NCBI GenBank assembly: GCA_019049505.1
Contig: CM032455.1
Location: 85,580,778 to 85,644,777 of the forward strand
Reading direction: 5' to 3'
DNA length: 64,000 bases
Source: Pachyrhynchus sulphureomaculatus
Lineage: Eukaryota > Arthropoda > Insecta > Coleoptera > Curculionidae
Positions within the stretch are counted from its first letter, which is position 1. Every line of letters starts with the position of its first letter. The position numbers and the translations under genes were made by a program. The notes beneath the pieces are model-generated. The model worked only from the letters and a program-made list of their open reading frames with translations. It had not been told where the DNA came from and searched no databases. Shown here piece after piece: positions 32,908 through 44,600 of the stretch.

Positions 32908-33361
32908 CAGGGTGTCCAGGATTCCGTGTACATGGAGTTACTGTGGATTTCTGGGATGAAAATATGATCATTTAACCCAAAAATTCGTAATTTTTGAGAT
33001 ACAGGGTGTCAAATTTGTACTTTTATTTTAGTTTTTCTTAAGTAGCTTTCTTAATAATTACACTATTTGTACAAGATTCGGTTTTAAGGGGTTTTCTGAG
33101 ATGAGAAATCGGAATCAGCTCACAGTTTTGTTTTAATTTGGAGGGGGCGCCACTTGTTGCACTATGTATACTTTTAAATTCTCATAACTTTTTTATACTA
33201 CTCTGTATGATATTTTTAATTAGATATTCGTATTTTCCGCTTCCCCTGTCTAAAAGAGCTCTCTTGGTAAATGTTGCTCCGAGCAACAGTTTCTGAGATA
33301 ATGGGATGTTTGTTTCCGTTTTTTAATTCCTTTGTTAAATTCGCAAATGCGTTCCTTCACA
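32908..33361. repeat. Left inverted repeat of copy C
   Basis: Reverse complement of 34273-34678, with several indels. The right repeat lacks about 50 bp that are present here. Confidence 0.85.
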
Positions 33362-33544
33362 CTTCATTCAGGCTTAGGGTAGGTTCAAAAGAACAGTCTT
33401 TGAAATTTGGAGCATGCTTAAAGGCAAACCGGCTAACAACAATAATAAATTTAAAGACCAACGGACCAACAACAGTAAGAATCAAACAACCAACAAGTTA
33501 AGGGCGTAAATTCGAAGATTACACAATTGAGAAGGTATTGGTTT

Positions 33545-34000
33545 CACAATAAATGTTCAATATGGCCGCAACCTTCGTTAATTCATAAATTAATACGTCG
33601 CAGGAAATTTAAATGGACTCTTCATAAAATGTCTTCATCTCGTAAAGCATTAGCAGCATTTTGAATCCTATTCCATAATTGCTCAATGTTGTCAATTTGA
33701 ACTTGATAAACTTTCAATTTTAATGCACCCCAAAGGAAAAAAATGCATGGATTTAAGTCTAGGGAACGAGGTCGTCACTGAATAGGAGCATCTTTACCTC
33801 TTCCGATCCATTTATATAGGTAACTTTGGTTCAAAAAAATTCTCCCATTACGCTCAAAATGGGGTGGTACACCATCGTGCATGAAAAACATGTCTCGACG
33901 TAAATTAATGGATAAGTTTTTAAATAATTCAGGAATAGTTTCACGGATGAAATTCAGGTAAATGTCAGTTGATCTGGTAATCTAAACGGCCCGATCAAAT
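33545..34000 (-). pseudogene. Mariner-like transposase, catalytic and C-terminal part, broken
   Basis: Minus-strand frames read 'RETIPELFKNLSINLRRDMF', 'FMHDGVPPHFERNGRIF' (second catalytic Asp near 33870), 'YKWIGRGKDAPIQ', a stop, 'RPRSLDLNPCIFFLWGALKL' (third Asp near 33755), 'KVYQVQIDNIEQLWNRIQNA', then after a TGA 'RVHLNFLRRINL' and 'INEGCGHIEHLL'. This matches the family of the proteins at 1-395 and 14040-15060. The N-terminal half, including the first catalytic residue, is missing. Thirty-eight residues separate the two Asp, two more than in copy B, because of small insertions. Confidence 0.8.
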
Positions 34001-34272
34001 ATTTCGCGACAAATCCCATCCAGGCATTAATACTGAATTCTCATTAAAACTGCCTTTGTTGCATTCCATAATAAGTCTATATTTATAAAACACTGTTGAG
34101 CTTGAGAAGGGATTAATTCTCGTTAATACTCGTAAAGCTTGTTTGATATCTGTCAAAAATTACTTTCTATCAGTATTACTATAAGCCAGTTAAGTCATTG
34201 AACATATGATATATCATTACCAGAGTGATTTTTGAGCGTTGCCAAGTAACTATACAATGTGAAGAAACATCG

Positions 34273-34678
34273 GAAGGGACGCATTTGCGAATTTAACAAT
34301 GGAATTAAAAACAAACAAACATCCCACTATCTCAGAAACTGTTGCTCAGAGCAACATTTACCAAGAGAGCTTTTTTAGACAGGATAAGGCGGAGAATACG
34401 ATGTTTAACTAAAAATTTCATACAGAGTGGTATAAAAAAATTACGGTAATTTAAATGTATACATAGTGCAATAAGTGGCGTCCCCTACAATTTATAACAA
34501 AATTGTGAGCTAATTTCGATTTCTTCTCTTAAGAAAAACTAAAATAAAAGTATAACTTTGACACCCTGTTTCCCAAAAATTACGAATTTTTGGACTAAGG
34601 TAAGATGGGTTAAATGGTCATATTTTCATCCCAGAAATCCACAGTAACTCTATGTACATGGAACACTGGGACACCCAG
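34273..34678. repeat. Right inverted repeat of copy C
   Basis: Pairs with 32908-33361. Confidence 0.85.
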
Positions 34679-34680
34679 TA

Positions 34681-35598
34681 TGTGGCATCACTAAGAAAAT
34701 TTCCTGTTAGTCTTTGCTCACCAAAGCTTTATTGATGATAGATAACAGTATTATATCCTTTCAAATGTTTTATAATTGATTAATAGCTTTTTTATAACGT
34801 TCGATATTATTAAAGGAAATGCTACTGGTCGGCGATTGTTTGACATATTCCTTTTCTGTAGGATTGATTTGAAAGTCTGCAAAATTCTAATGTTAATTTG
34901 CTATTGTATTTTGTCGAGCTGAAGATTTTTTAATGTATAGCTTCATTAAAATTCGTTTTATGATAGGCTGTCTGAAGACAATTCGGGCATCTTTGGCTCT
35001 ACGTTGGGAATATTGTGTGTGTTTTCCCTGGATATCAGTAGTAGAGTATGAAGCTTGAAGCGAAAGGTTTACTGTAGCCTACTAGACAAAGATAAAAAAT
35101 TAAGAATAGAAATGCCCAATACTTTTTTCATTATACTAATAAAATACTCACTACAATTTTTCCTTTAATTATTATTTCTTTCTATAAATGAAAAATTATT
35201 TTTGCAGAAATTGGAAACACAAAATGAATGTTGAGTTAAAATAGAGTGACAATTTATGGAAACAGATAGCATCTTTAACGTCTAAAATTTCATATTAGAA
35301 GACGTAAGCGCGTTGTCAGAGAATTAATGGACTGTGAGTTGGAAAGTGCTCAATGTCGTGACAGGCAGAGAAAATTACAGCAAAAACGCTTTCGATGGAG
35401 TTTCAACGGAGACTTTTTAAGGCCAATGTCTGCTTGATTATTTCGCTCGTTTTTGTATATCTCCAGTTTTTCAAAAGTTATTGAAAGGGATACTTTCAAA
35501 AGTCCATTAATCTCTTTGTAGTATAAATTCCTGTATAACTGTTTTTTTATTTCTTTGAATTTTAAGGTATTTTAATATTTCCAAATATTTATTATTTC
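34681..35598. other. AT-rich DNA, nothing recognised
   Basis: About 0.9 kb between two inverted-repeat elements; no coding sequence or repeat can be supported. Confidence 0.5.
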
Positions 35599-36152
35599 AT
35601 ATATGGCTCAGAATTCGTGAAATTTACACGAAACAAATGACTATCCTCATTTTTATCGAAATGTTGAAAATACGGTTCTATTTGGCCATAATAATGTCTC
35701 TACCAAATGAGATTTTTTTTTTAGCAAAGTTATTGCAAAATGAAATTTTCGGTAACTTTTTAAGTAATGCCTTCTTGCTCTTAAATAAATCAACCGTTTT
35801 AAATGAAACTTTGGCATATAAAAAGGGAATGAAATGGACTTTAGTTAATCGTTCGGAAATTTCCAAAAAACTTATTTTTACATAATTATTTAACTAATTG
35901 TTTATAAATATTTGATTTTTTTTCATGTTCTGCGTTAAAAAACTAAAAAAAAATGTCACTATACATGAAAACTCTAAGGATTCTAAATCCGTCGAGAAAA
36001 GTTGCGAGCCGCAATTATTTTAGAAATTATGAGGAACATAATGTAGCACGACGTGGTGCACCTTACGGTGCGCGCGTTTTCTAAAAGTGCTTCTAGTGGA
36101 ACCTTTTTTGATTGTTGATAACAATTATTCAGTCAATGCGGTAGTGTATTAT
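35599..36152. repeat. Left long inverted repeat
   Basis: Pairs with 37370-37945 at roughly 85-90 percent identity by eye. Confidence 0.88.
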
Positions 36153-36157
36153 AGAGT

Positions 36158-36397
36158 GTGATATCTATCGAAATGCCACCTCCAAATTCATGTTGCAATC
36201 CTTTTGAATTAGATAAACATAATCGCGTTTATAAAGGAATCCGAAAAGTTACGGAGAAGTGTAGCATTCTGCATTCAAGTTTGATTGGAAATTACCTATG
36301 CAATACGTGCAGAATAAAAATTAGAAAACAGTTTTGTTGGCAAAGCCCATGGAAAAAGCAGTTTCTGTTTCTCCATGTGGACCAAATGAGAAAATGA
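36158..36397 (+). CDS. N-terminal Cys-rich domain of an unclassified transposon protein (truncated)
   Basis: The better start is the second Met, 'MPPPNSCCNPFELDKHNRVY' (36170), only 17 bases inside the repeat edge. It is followed by 'KGIRKVTEKCSILHSSLIG' and 'YLCNTCRIKIRKQF'. A Cys-Cys pair, a central helix and a Cys-x2-Cys pair suggest a small zinc-binding, probably DNA-binding module, as in the N-terminal region of some arthropod transposon proteins that I recall but cannot name. The frame ends after 80 codons; a full-length protein would be much longer. A further open piece at 36702-36887 ('FQKAKTITGTRLYHSFIPI') may be the C-terminus of the same protein, with the middle deleted. Confidence 0.5.
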   Translation: MISIEMPPPNSCCNPFELDKHNRVYKGIRKVTEKCSILHSSLIGNYLCNTCRIKIRKQFCWQSPWKKQFLFLHVDQMRK

Positions 36398-36659
36398 TCG
36401 GCGACAGTGAATCGGATGATTCTGATTTTGAACGTAAAATTTATTACATTTTATTTCAATTGTTCTAAATACAGTAATGAAATACCTTCTTTTATAGAGG
36501 AATTTGTCATGAGTAAAAATAACGCTATCAAAAATAAAAAATTAATTTCATCCGTCTCCGAAAATGATATTGCCACAACAGCAGAAATAAAAACTGCTTT
36601 ATCGAAGGAAATGGGCTCAACAAAAACTGCATTTATTAACCTCGGTGCCATTTGATTGA

Positions 36660-36887
36660 GATCAGTTATTTCGATGGGCGGAACAATCTTTTGAAAATAT
36701 AGTGTTTGAATCTTGTTCTAAAACCGAACACAAAAGGGAACAGGTAACATTGCAAAAACGTTTTCAAAAAGCTAAAACAATTACAGGAACGCGACTGTAT
36801 CATTCTTTTATACCTATTGGCTCCCAAAGTATGGCATGTGAAGAAATCTTAAATTCGGATAATTCTGTTGTACATAAATTATTGTAA
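36660..36887 (+). pseudogene. Probable C-terminal piece of the same transposon protein
   Basis: Reads 'QLFRWAEQSFENIVFESC' then 'KREQVTLQKRFQKAKTIT', 'GTRLYHSFIPIGSQSMAC' and 'EEILNSDNSVVHKLL', stop at 36885-36887. The 'GTRxYHxFxPI' phrase is one I associate with C-termini of uncharacterised transposon proteins. Between it and the N-terminal piece the coding sequence is short and broken, consistent with an internal deletion. Confidence 0.4.
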
Positions 36888-36959
36888 TTAAATTTTATTG
36901 TATATGAATTATTGTCAGTTGTCTTTATTGGATTTAAAAGTAAGGATATGCCTCTTACT

Positions 36960-37300
36960 TACATTAATGAATGTACAAAAGAAACTTAATATGAATGTTT
37001 GCTTATACTACCTTAACCTAAACTGTCATACTAGTGGTCCTATACTAACTTAACCTAGGAGATGTGTTGGTTAGTGCATGATTTTATTAATTCTAAGACT
37101 TAAACTAACTTAGTGTTAACTTAAACTAGGACATATTATGACTTAATTTAGATTAACAATCTTCTGTCATGGCGGGTGAGGGGGTCATCGTCTTCATCCG
37201 AGGGAGGGTTAGACGGTCTAGGGAATTGGCGGCGGGCATGTGGCGGGAATAGGAAGGCGTGCTTGATATATGGGTTGGGGTGTTGGGACGCCTTGAATTA
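36960..37300. other. Locally GC-rich segment inside the long-TIR element
   Basis: CCTTAACCTAAACTGTCATA-type sequence followed by ATGGCGGGTGAGGGGGTCAT and GGCGGCGGGCATGTGGCGGG (37168-37252). Its composition is unlike anything nearby, and it could be an insertion or retained gene sequence of another element. No frame is recognisable. Confidence 0.4.
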
Positions 37301-37369
37301 TTGTAAAGGGTATCTATCGCTTTCAAAAATCGATGAATAACCCCTCATATGCTTTTAGTTGAATTTTTA

Positions 37370-37945
37370 TCTATAATACACTACTGCATTGACTAAATAA
37401 TCGTTATCAACAATCAAAAAAGTTCCACTAGAAGCACTTATAGAAAACGCGCTCGCTGTAAGGGTAAGAGCGCGCCAGTTCACTGCGCCGTGCTGCATTA
37501 TTTTCATCATAATTTCTAAAATAATTACGACTCGAAAATTTTTGTCGGCGAATTCACAATCCTTTTTTCACGTGTTTTCATGTGTGGTGATATTTTTTTC
37601 ATTTTTAAAAGGTGCAGAGCAAGAAAAAAACTCAACTGTTTATAAAAAATTTGTTAAATAATTATGAAAAAATAATATATTTTTTAAGTTTCCAAACAAT
37701 TAACTAAAGTCCTTTTCACCCCCTTTTATATGCCGAGGTTTCATTCAAATCGGTTAATTTTTTTAAGAGCAACAAGGTATTGTTTAAAAAGTTACCGAAA
37801 ATTTCATGTTGCAATAACTTTGGTAAAAAAAATCATTTGGTCGAGACATTATTATGGCCAAATAGAACTGTATTTTCGACATTTCAATAAAAAATAAGGA
37901 TAGTCATATTTTTCGTCTAAATTTCACGAATTCTGACCCATATGA
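37370..37945. repeat. Right long inverted repeat
   Basis: Pairs with 35599-36152. Confidence 0.88.
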
Positions 37946-40269
37946 TAATTTTTCCTATTACATATTTTAAAATTGTTATTTGATCCAAACTAATATTCAG
38001 GCAGCATATTTTAGATGGTCCTAGTATTAATAACTGCCGTATTTTTTTTTCAAGCAAGAACTACCAATACTAGTACTATGTTTCCTTGTACAATAATTGT
38101 TTTCAAATCTAAAAATATCGAAGTCCTTCTTTTACATTTTAGTTAAACATCTTTTGTTACTGTACAAGTTCGATGGCCTATTCGACTATTCATGCACACT
38201 TAACAAAGAATAAATGGTAATACTTTAAGTTGCTGACCTTTTTATCTCAAACTCATTCAATATTGAAGGGTACATATATTCAGGTAGAACACGAAAACGA
38301 GTAATCGAATTTTTATGTTGCTTTTTTGACGTGTAGGTACATCATCTGGTCAATTTTCTTACTAGGTTAAATAAATATTGCAGAATTAATATAAGAAGTT
38401 TTTCTTTTCAAAATCATTAGAACAAACTTATATCGTTTCATTATCCATTTATCTATTTTGAAACTAATAAACAAGAATACAGAATTTACGAATCCCATGA
38501 ATTTATTTACATAAATACATTACCATGTTTATAAAGCTCAAGTTAATCAATTATGACGTATATATAGGAACATACACTACAATTAATTTTTGCGACTGGG
38601 GTTGCAAAAATTAAATGAAACTCTCTTTTAATTTTCTCTTCTAATTCAATTTACTTTTTGCAAGTCTGCAAATCAAAAAGAGTGCAGAGATGTTATTTCT
38701 TTGAGTTAATTATTATTAATCCCGCCAAGTTCTGGTGACTATAAATACTATAAATACCTCCTCAGCGTTTTTTTTTTATTTGTACTATTCTAAAATGCTG
38801 TCGTTCTTAATTACAAACATGCATAGAGAATCAGATGATTTTTCAGTTCATTTTGTGGAATTATCTACAAAGCGTGCCTTTCAAATAGTTGCTACATCCT
38901 TAAAAATATATTTTTTTGTGGAATATAGAGAGAGTCACATGTAAATCAAATGAATATATACGGATTTGATTTTAAGTCGAAAATTGACAAACAATGAATA
39001 AAATATTACTTGGTGCATTATCGTGTAATAGACACACTATCATCTGAATAACAATATTTAGATCAAACACGATGAATTCTGCTTATAAAACGTACACATG
39101 TATATAACATATCCCGAAAATTGGTTGACTAAATCGATTACTAGCGAATGTGTCAAATATAAAGTGTCGACAAACTTTCAAAATTTAAGAAATTACCTGA
39201 TTCACTAGCTTTTATAATATCAGTAAAAGTTAAATCTAATGAATTGCATAGTTTTTGCTAATAGTGAAGACAGTAAATAATAATATATTTATAATTAACT
39301 GCTAAATATTTTTTAGATATTTATATTAACGAGTTATATATAACCACATGTAAACAGCTATTAAAATTAATAAATACAAGTGAGTACAGCCGTACTTATC
39401 TGCTGCTTATTATGTTTTACCACAATACAGCAGACCATTCAGTTTCCTTGGCGAAATCGACCAGAGTGGTGTAAGGTAACTTCTTACATAAAACAGAGTT
39501 GCAATTTACTCCACTGTTGTCTCCTTGTCTTTACCATACTCACTGATATTTTAAATAGATGATTTATTTGGCAGGCAGTGATTTGATGAATTCCATGGTT
39601 CATATCCCCTAGGATATAAAAAGTTTTTGTTCTAGATAAACTCGCTATTGATAGATGAACTATTTGAACCAATTTGCAATTAATAATAGTTTTATGGAAT
39701 ACAATCAATATTATTTTAATTGTTTTCTATGATAGTGTTTTTAGCTTCAATTTGGTGGTTTGTTTATGGGTCATAGTGACATCTCTTACTCGAGTCTAAC
39801 CTGAACTAAACATCACTAAATTTTAAAACATTACTTTCTCTTCGTTCATGTCTTTCTCCCTATTTATCTCTGGTGAAGTTCCTTTCTTCAACTGCCAAAT
39901 AATTTCAGCATTTAGTAGCATTTCTCATTCCGGCAAGTTTGCCGAAGCAATGAACACGTATGCGTTTGCTTATATTTAGTTGAGATTATATTACAATATT
40001 CTATATTTTACGAGCAAAAATCTTTCAGATTAAAGTAAGAACGAGAAAAAAACTTTTTTCTGTTTTGTTTTGTAAATCTTAACAATAAGAAAAAACCTCA
40101 AAGTTCACATTTTTTAGGTTATAAATATTGAAATAAGAAAAAGAACTTTTAGCGGACCATCTAAGAGACAACCTACGAAAATATTACTTAGTATTCACTT
40201 CTATGATTTTTTTTTCATTCAAATCGATAATTTTGTATCTCTTTCTCTCACATCGTTGTTCGGTTCCGA
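37946..40269. other. AT-rich DNA, nothing recognised
   Basis: About 2.3 kb, the longest gene-free and repeat-poor stretch of the window. The short frames at 38735-38944, 39380-39562 and 39484-39708 show no motif. Confidence 0.6.
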
Positions 40270-41230
40270 GCGTCGTGGCCTCTATTGCAGTGTTTCACAG
40301 AATTTATAACAGCTCTCCAGATAACTCCAAGTACATTGTAGGTATGATCTGATCAATGTATCTGTTAGATCATTTACCTCTTTTTCTTCTGCCGTCGACT
40401 CCCTTGGATCATTAACCTTTTCATGCCATCCCTTCTGATTATGTGACCAAAAAATGATGCTATTTTGGATATTAAGATCGCTTAAAATAGACGCATTTGT
40501 CCTATGAGCTGTCCAAGAAATTCTGAGCATCTCGAGCATCTGAGTTTCGAAAGCCTCTAGTCTTTTACGGCATGCTGCATTAATAGTTCATGTTTCGGCT
40601 CCATATGTGACTATAGGAAATATGAGTGAATTGACAAGTCTTTTTTTTAGTATTTTTATTTATTCCATACTTTATTTAGACTTGTCATTGTAGTTTTAGC
40701 CATCGCTATCCTTTTTTTGATTTCTTCTTCGCAACCCCCTTTATTAGAAATCTGACGCTTAAGTATACAATATCTGTCTTCAGTGGTATATTGTATATTG
40801 TTAAGAGGGGACAAAATTTTAGCTCTATCTACTGTATAAGGAGAACATTTCCTTCGATTTAGTAAAAGGCTGAGACACAGACGCTAACTTTTTTGATGCG
40901 ATGAAACAGGGTAACCTTTTCTTCCATGTAGAATCATCAGCGTATGTTAAGTTCGAGTACTTTTTGCCCTCTATTTATACCTCTCCATTACACTTCCGTC
41001 GTTTTGCGAATAATCCATTCGCCATAGATATTGAAGAGTAGTGGAGACAGGATACAACCCTGCCTCACCCCCTTTCCGACTTGGAGAGATTTTTCTCAGC
41101 TCCAATATAAGCGATGTGGTTGCCGTAAAATTTGTGGATTAAGAAGACTAGGTGGTCTGGTATTCCCAATCCTTGAAGAATTTTCCTTAAGTGATCCCCT
41201 GTACTATGTGGAAGATCTTTGTATAATCAA
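40270..41230 (-). pseudogene. LINE reverse transcriptase palm to C-terminus, broken
   Basis: Minus-strand frames give 'YKDLPHSTGDHLRKILQGLG', 'PDHLVFLIHKFYGN', 'LTYADDST' (around 40940, the catalytic YADD box, in a frame distinct from its neighbours), 'LVNSLIFPIVTYGAET', then an open 85-codon stretch (40282-40539) preceded by 'RKRLEAFETQMLEMLRISWT' and 'AHRTNASILSDLNIQNSI'. This is the order of a LINE ORF2 from palm to tail. The clade is not clear, but it differs from the RTE-like and Jockey-like copies here. Many frameshifts and stops. Confidence 0.75.
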
Positions 41231-41447
41231 GGAAACAGAACACGACAGGAACATTATATTCGTATAATATTATATAAGTCTCAAGAAATAAACTTGTTTT
41301 TAAATATAATGTAAGTTAATAGATCCGTCCTTAATTAAATGAATATTAATTAACGAAATATTCAGTTAGAATCATTTTCTGCTACAAGACGAATGCCGCA
41401 AAATAGCCGCTTTTATTTGACTTTTTCAGCAAGGTTGCCAATTAGAG
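41231..41447. other. Short spacer before the LINE insertion
   Basis: Target sequence for the next LINE. Nothing coding. Confidence 0.5.
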
Positions 41448-42428
41448 ATCGTATTTACAGTTAAATTAAATCCAAGCCACATAATCAGATCAGCCTTCCT
41501 ATTACTTATCAATGAGAAATACAAAGACTCTTCTCATATTTATACAGACGGCTCTAAGACTGCCCAGGGAACGGGGGCCGCTTTCGTATACAATAATACT
41601 ACCATTAAATTCAAATTAAACAATTACACCTCTATCTTTTCAGCGGAATTATTTGCTATCAAAGAAGCGTTAAGATGGTTAATATCCACCAAACTAGATA
41701 CTAAAGTTTTAATCATAACAGACTCCTTGAGTTCATTACAATCAATCAGCCCTTCCACGCATTTTCACTCTATCACTACATCCATATCTGATGTTATACA
41801 AAAGGCATCCAATAGGGGTATCACTATATCTTTCTTATGGGTGCCCAGCCACATTAACATAAAAGGTAATGAAAGTGCTGATTTACAAGCTAGGGTTGCC
41901 ATCACCTCGGGCACTCCAACTAACACAATCCTCACTCCAAAAGATCTAAAAAACTTTTTCAAACAGACTTTTTATAATCTATTTCAGCTGGAGTGGGACC
42001 TGCGGGAGGATTCGTGCAAGTTGTGGGGGGTTAAACCTCTAGTTTTTCCGCCCCTTCGGCTCGATGCTCTGTCACGTAGAGAGAATACAATATGGAGAAG
42101 GGTAGCTATCGGACACACCTTCCTCACTCATTCTTATTTGTTGAAAGGTGATCCGCCACCCAGATGTCCAAACTGCGACAATACTCTAACTATTAACCAT
42201 ATTTTAACTTCAAATGAATATTTAGACATTAAGACAAGGTTAGATCTATTAAAACCTCTCGATCAAATATTGATTCCAAATGTTACAAATATCTCCAGTT
42301 TGATCAAATTTTTCAAAGAAACACAATTATATTCTAAGATTTAAACATCCCACTTATGGCGTCAAATGATCCTCGATATCGACGAGCCAAACTAAAATAA
42401 TCAATCAATCAAATCGTATTTACAGTTA
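41448..42428 (+). mobile_element. 5'-truncated RNase H LINE with perfect 16-bp target-site duplication
   Basis: ATCGTATTTACAGTTA occurs at 41448-41463 and again at 42413-42428, exactly bordering the inserted DNA 41464-42412. The insert starts inside the LINE gene (5' truncation) and ends in a (CAAT)n-like tail, AATCAATCAATCAA. Together these are the hallmarks of target-primed reverse transcription. The perfect duplication and undamaged reading frame indicate a fairly recent insertion, much younger than the other LINE relics here. Confidence 0.92.
41464..42344 (+). CDS. LINE ORF2 C-terminal part: RNase H domain and Cys-rich knuckle (intact frame, truncated)
   Basis: One open frame of about 293 codons runs from the truncation point, 'NPSHIIRSAFLLLINEKYKD', to the stop at 42342-42344; the first Met (41511 or later) is not a natural start. 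The RNase H catalytic residues are all visible: Asp in 'IYTDGSKTAQGTG', Glu in 'FSAELFAIKEALRWL', Asp in 'VLIITDSLSSLQS', Asp in 'KGNESADLQA'. The C-terminal knuckle 'PPPRCPNCDNTLTINHIL' follows. RNase H removes RNA from the cDNA hybrid in I/R1-type LINEs. The endonuclease and reverse transcriptase are absent because of the 5' truncation, so the copy cannot move by itself, although the frame shows no damage. Confidence 0.9.
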
Positions 42429-43403
42429 GTCTTTATTGGTATAATTTCCATCATTAACGAAAATAATTTCGTCTTTGTCCAAATGTAGAGGATAAAAAAC
42501 TTTAAATAATTTTTTCGGTAATTGTGGGTCTTAATATTAATAAAATTTTAAAGAAACTGCTAATACATACAAATTGCATCATTTTTATAGTGTCCCTGTT
42601 CATTATATTTTCTTACCATAAAAACAGAAAACAATATATCGATGATCAAGTAAAGAAATAAATAATTTTAATAATAAGTGGTATGTATATCATTCCCACA
42701 TTTCATTACATTTTTACACACAACTATAAATCAATATTTTGTTACGAAAAGGTATACATTAAAAATTGATAAGATAAGAACGAGAAGGAAATAGTAATAT
42801 ATTATTTACATCAAGGAAACAGCAGCAAGTCGTTCTAAATTAAATTTAAATAATAAAGGATATTTGCTTTCTACTTTAGTTACTATTTTATCGAGCTTTT
42901 AGATTTATATACTTACAGTGACACAAGAGTATATTTGTTGATATTTTTATGTAATTCAATTTTAATCTGTTGAAACGTTTTCGGTCTACCAGTTTAGAGC
43001 AATTTTAGAGTAATAACGTACTTGAAGATAGTGACATGACTTTTTTACCTATAAAAATTTACATTCTTTTCAAAAAAATAGTTAAAACTTTAATGAATAA
43101 AAGTTGTTCCTTGATCAATTGAACTTAAGTCTACTAAATTTTTGCGCTTATTTCAACTACTAATTTTTAGTATTTTCGAAATTTTGTAGAAGTAGGGAAC
43201 TTTTTGACCGTAAAAAATATTTTTATAGGTGGCTAAATGTTGCTCATAGTAATTTTTTTAGTGAAAAAGCAAGCAACACTATAAAATCATATTAATAAAT
43301 TGGAGTAATTTCAGAAGTCGAGTCTATCAATTAAATCAACTTTTTCAGTACTTAGTTGATATTAAAATAAAATAAATAAAAGTACCTGTAAACATATATC
43401 TAA
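42429..43403. other. AT-rich DNA, nothing recognised
   Basis: Nearly 1 kb without supported features. Confidence 0.6.
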
Positions 43404-43594
43404 AGTTAAATTCCTTGTTTGGGGGATTTTGTTTTTAAGAAACTTCATTTAGGTCTTGCAATACAACTGTTCTGCTCTGGTTTCATAATCCATATTTATA
43501 AACTTATTTTGTCTATTCTGCAGAGCTATATTTAGATTAAGGAAATCTTAGCACGTGCAATTTAAATGCAATTCTGCATATTCTTAGAATATAA
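43404..43594 (-). repeat. 3' LTR of the gypsy element
   Basis: Aligned with 47360-47552 through CAACTGTTCTGCTCTGG, TAAACTTATTTTGTCTATTC and GATTAAGGAAAT. Its upstream end has changed (GGCTTATATTC instead of AGTTATATTC). Confidence 0.88.
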
Positions 43595-44039
43595 GCCCTC
43601 GCGACCCAGTCGGAAGGATAACCTTTTGGTTATTTTTTCAATTAATAATCTAGATTAATGTCATTTTCGGATTGAATATTATTTTTTATTACTTTTTTAG
43701 ATTTCCTATATTTTTTTACAAAATATTTATAACTTATTACAATTAATTATCAAAATCAATACAAATAACATAAAGCTTATTATCGTCGATATATTATTGT
43801 ATTTCACAGTAATGTTTTCCACATTCTTCTTTTGGGCTTTTGATTTTTCTTTAATCTCGTCGTTGATTTTTAGATTTAAGGAGTCTAAATCTAAAACATG
43901 GGGGTTGAAGTAGGGTTGACGTATTTCTTCGCTGTCCCATTCTGTTTTCGATAGTGGAATCTCTTCATATTTTATTCTTGATTCTTCGTATGTTTTCAGA
44001 ACTATTTTGTTTGAATGGTTTACTTTTGCTCCTTTTTTT

Positions 44040-44600
44040 TAAGCATATTGTAAGAGTTTTTGTAATTTCGGAAAATCTTTTATGAACTTCTGTTAATAGC
44101 CTATTAAACCTAGAAAAATTTTTATTTCCTTTTGAGTTTTTGGAATGGGGAATTTCTTTATAGCTTCTATTTTCTCTGGGTTGGGCTTAATGTCTTTACT
44201 AATAAATTTATGACCTAAATATGCTATTTCTTTTTGTACGAATTCACTTTTATCTAATTGTATTTTCCAGTTTGCATGTCTTATTCTTTCAAAAACTTTC
44301 TGGAGTCTGTCTATATGTTCTTGTGTGATGTGATGTAGAGAATATTATTATGTCATCAAGATATACGAAACATATTTCATTTTGTAATCCTCTTAATACA
44401 TTTTTCATTATTTTTTGAAAAGTTGCTGGGGCATTTTTAAGTCCGAATGGCACACGTTTAAATTCGTATCTACTTGGTGACATCCGTTTGCCAAATCTAA
44501 AGTACTGAAGTATTGTGCTTTTCCTAATTTATCTAATATGTCCGTAATTTTTGGTAGAGGAAATTGTGATCAATCGTTTTTTTTTCGTTTAATTTTCAGT
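44040..44600 (-). pseudogene. Gypsy reverse transcriptase fragment
   Basis: A 64-codon frame (44289-44483) holds 'FKRVPFGLKNAPATFQKIM' and 'CFVYLDDIIIFS', the palm with the catalytic YLDD. The next frames give 'HANWKIQLDKSEF', 'AYLGHKF', 'PNPEKIEAIKKFPIPKTQKE' and 'IKIFLGLIGY' with a stop for Tyr-Arg, up to 'KKGAKVNHS', the start of the RNase H connection. There the sequence jumps to unrelated 3' sequence (below about 44040). Upstream fingers are broken. The enzyme would copy the element's RNA inside its particles; not functional here. Confidence 0.85.

Larger units (their letters stand above)
32908..34678 (-). mobile_element. Mariner-like element, copy C, with >400 bp inverted repeats
   Basis: Ends CAGGGTGTCCAGGATTCC (32908) and CTGGGTGTCCCAGTGTTCC (reverse complement, ending 34678) are each flanked by TA. 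The arms continue inward to about 33361 on the left (454 bp) and from about 34273 on the right (406 bp), with conserved blocks such as GAGCAACAGTTTCTGAGATA against its complement near 34333. The transposase gene between the arms is on the minus strand. It is a relative of copies A and B with different repeats. Confidence 0.88.
35599..37945 (+). mobile_element. 2.35 kb element with ~560 bp terminal inverted repeats
   Basis: The left arm (35599-36152) and right arm (37370-37945) are reverse complements. Both outer ends read ATATGGCTCAGAATTCGTGA or ATATGGGTCAGAATTCGTGA, followed by AAATTTACACGAA-type sequence. Inner landmarks are GAAACTTTGGCATATAAAAA against its complement, GCGCGCGTTTTCTA, and TTGATTGTTGATAACAATTA. 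Inner ends fall at GTAGTGTATTATAGA. The space between holds two gene pieces (36158-36397 and 36660-36887) and a GC-rich patch. An ORF that starts right at the inner edge of the left repeat is typical of an internally deleted long-TIR DNA transposon. Superfamily unknown. Confidence 0.85.

Noticed and set aside
33271..33501. 76-codon frame inside the left repeat of mariner copy C
   Set aside because: Lies in the inverted repeat; the right repeat does not preserve it.
41031..41267. 78-codon plus-strand frame with Cys residues
   Set aside because: Antisense to a LINE palm region that has the correct motif order on the minus strand.
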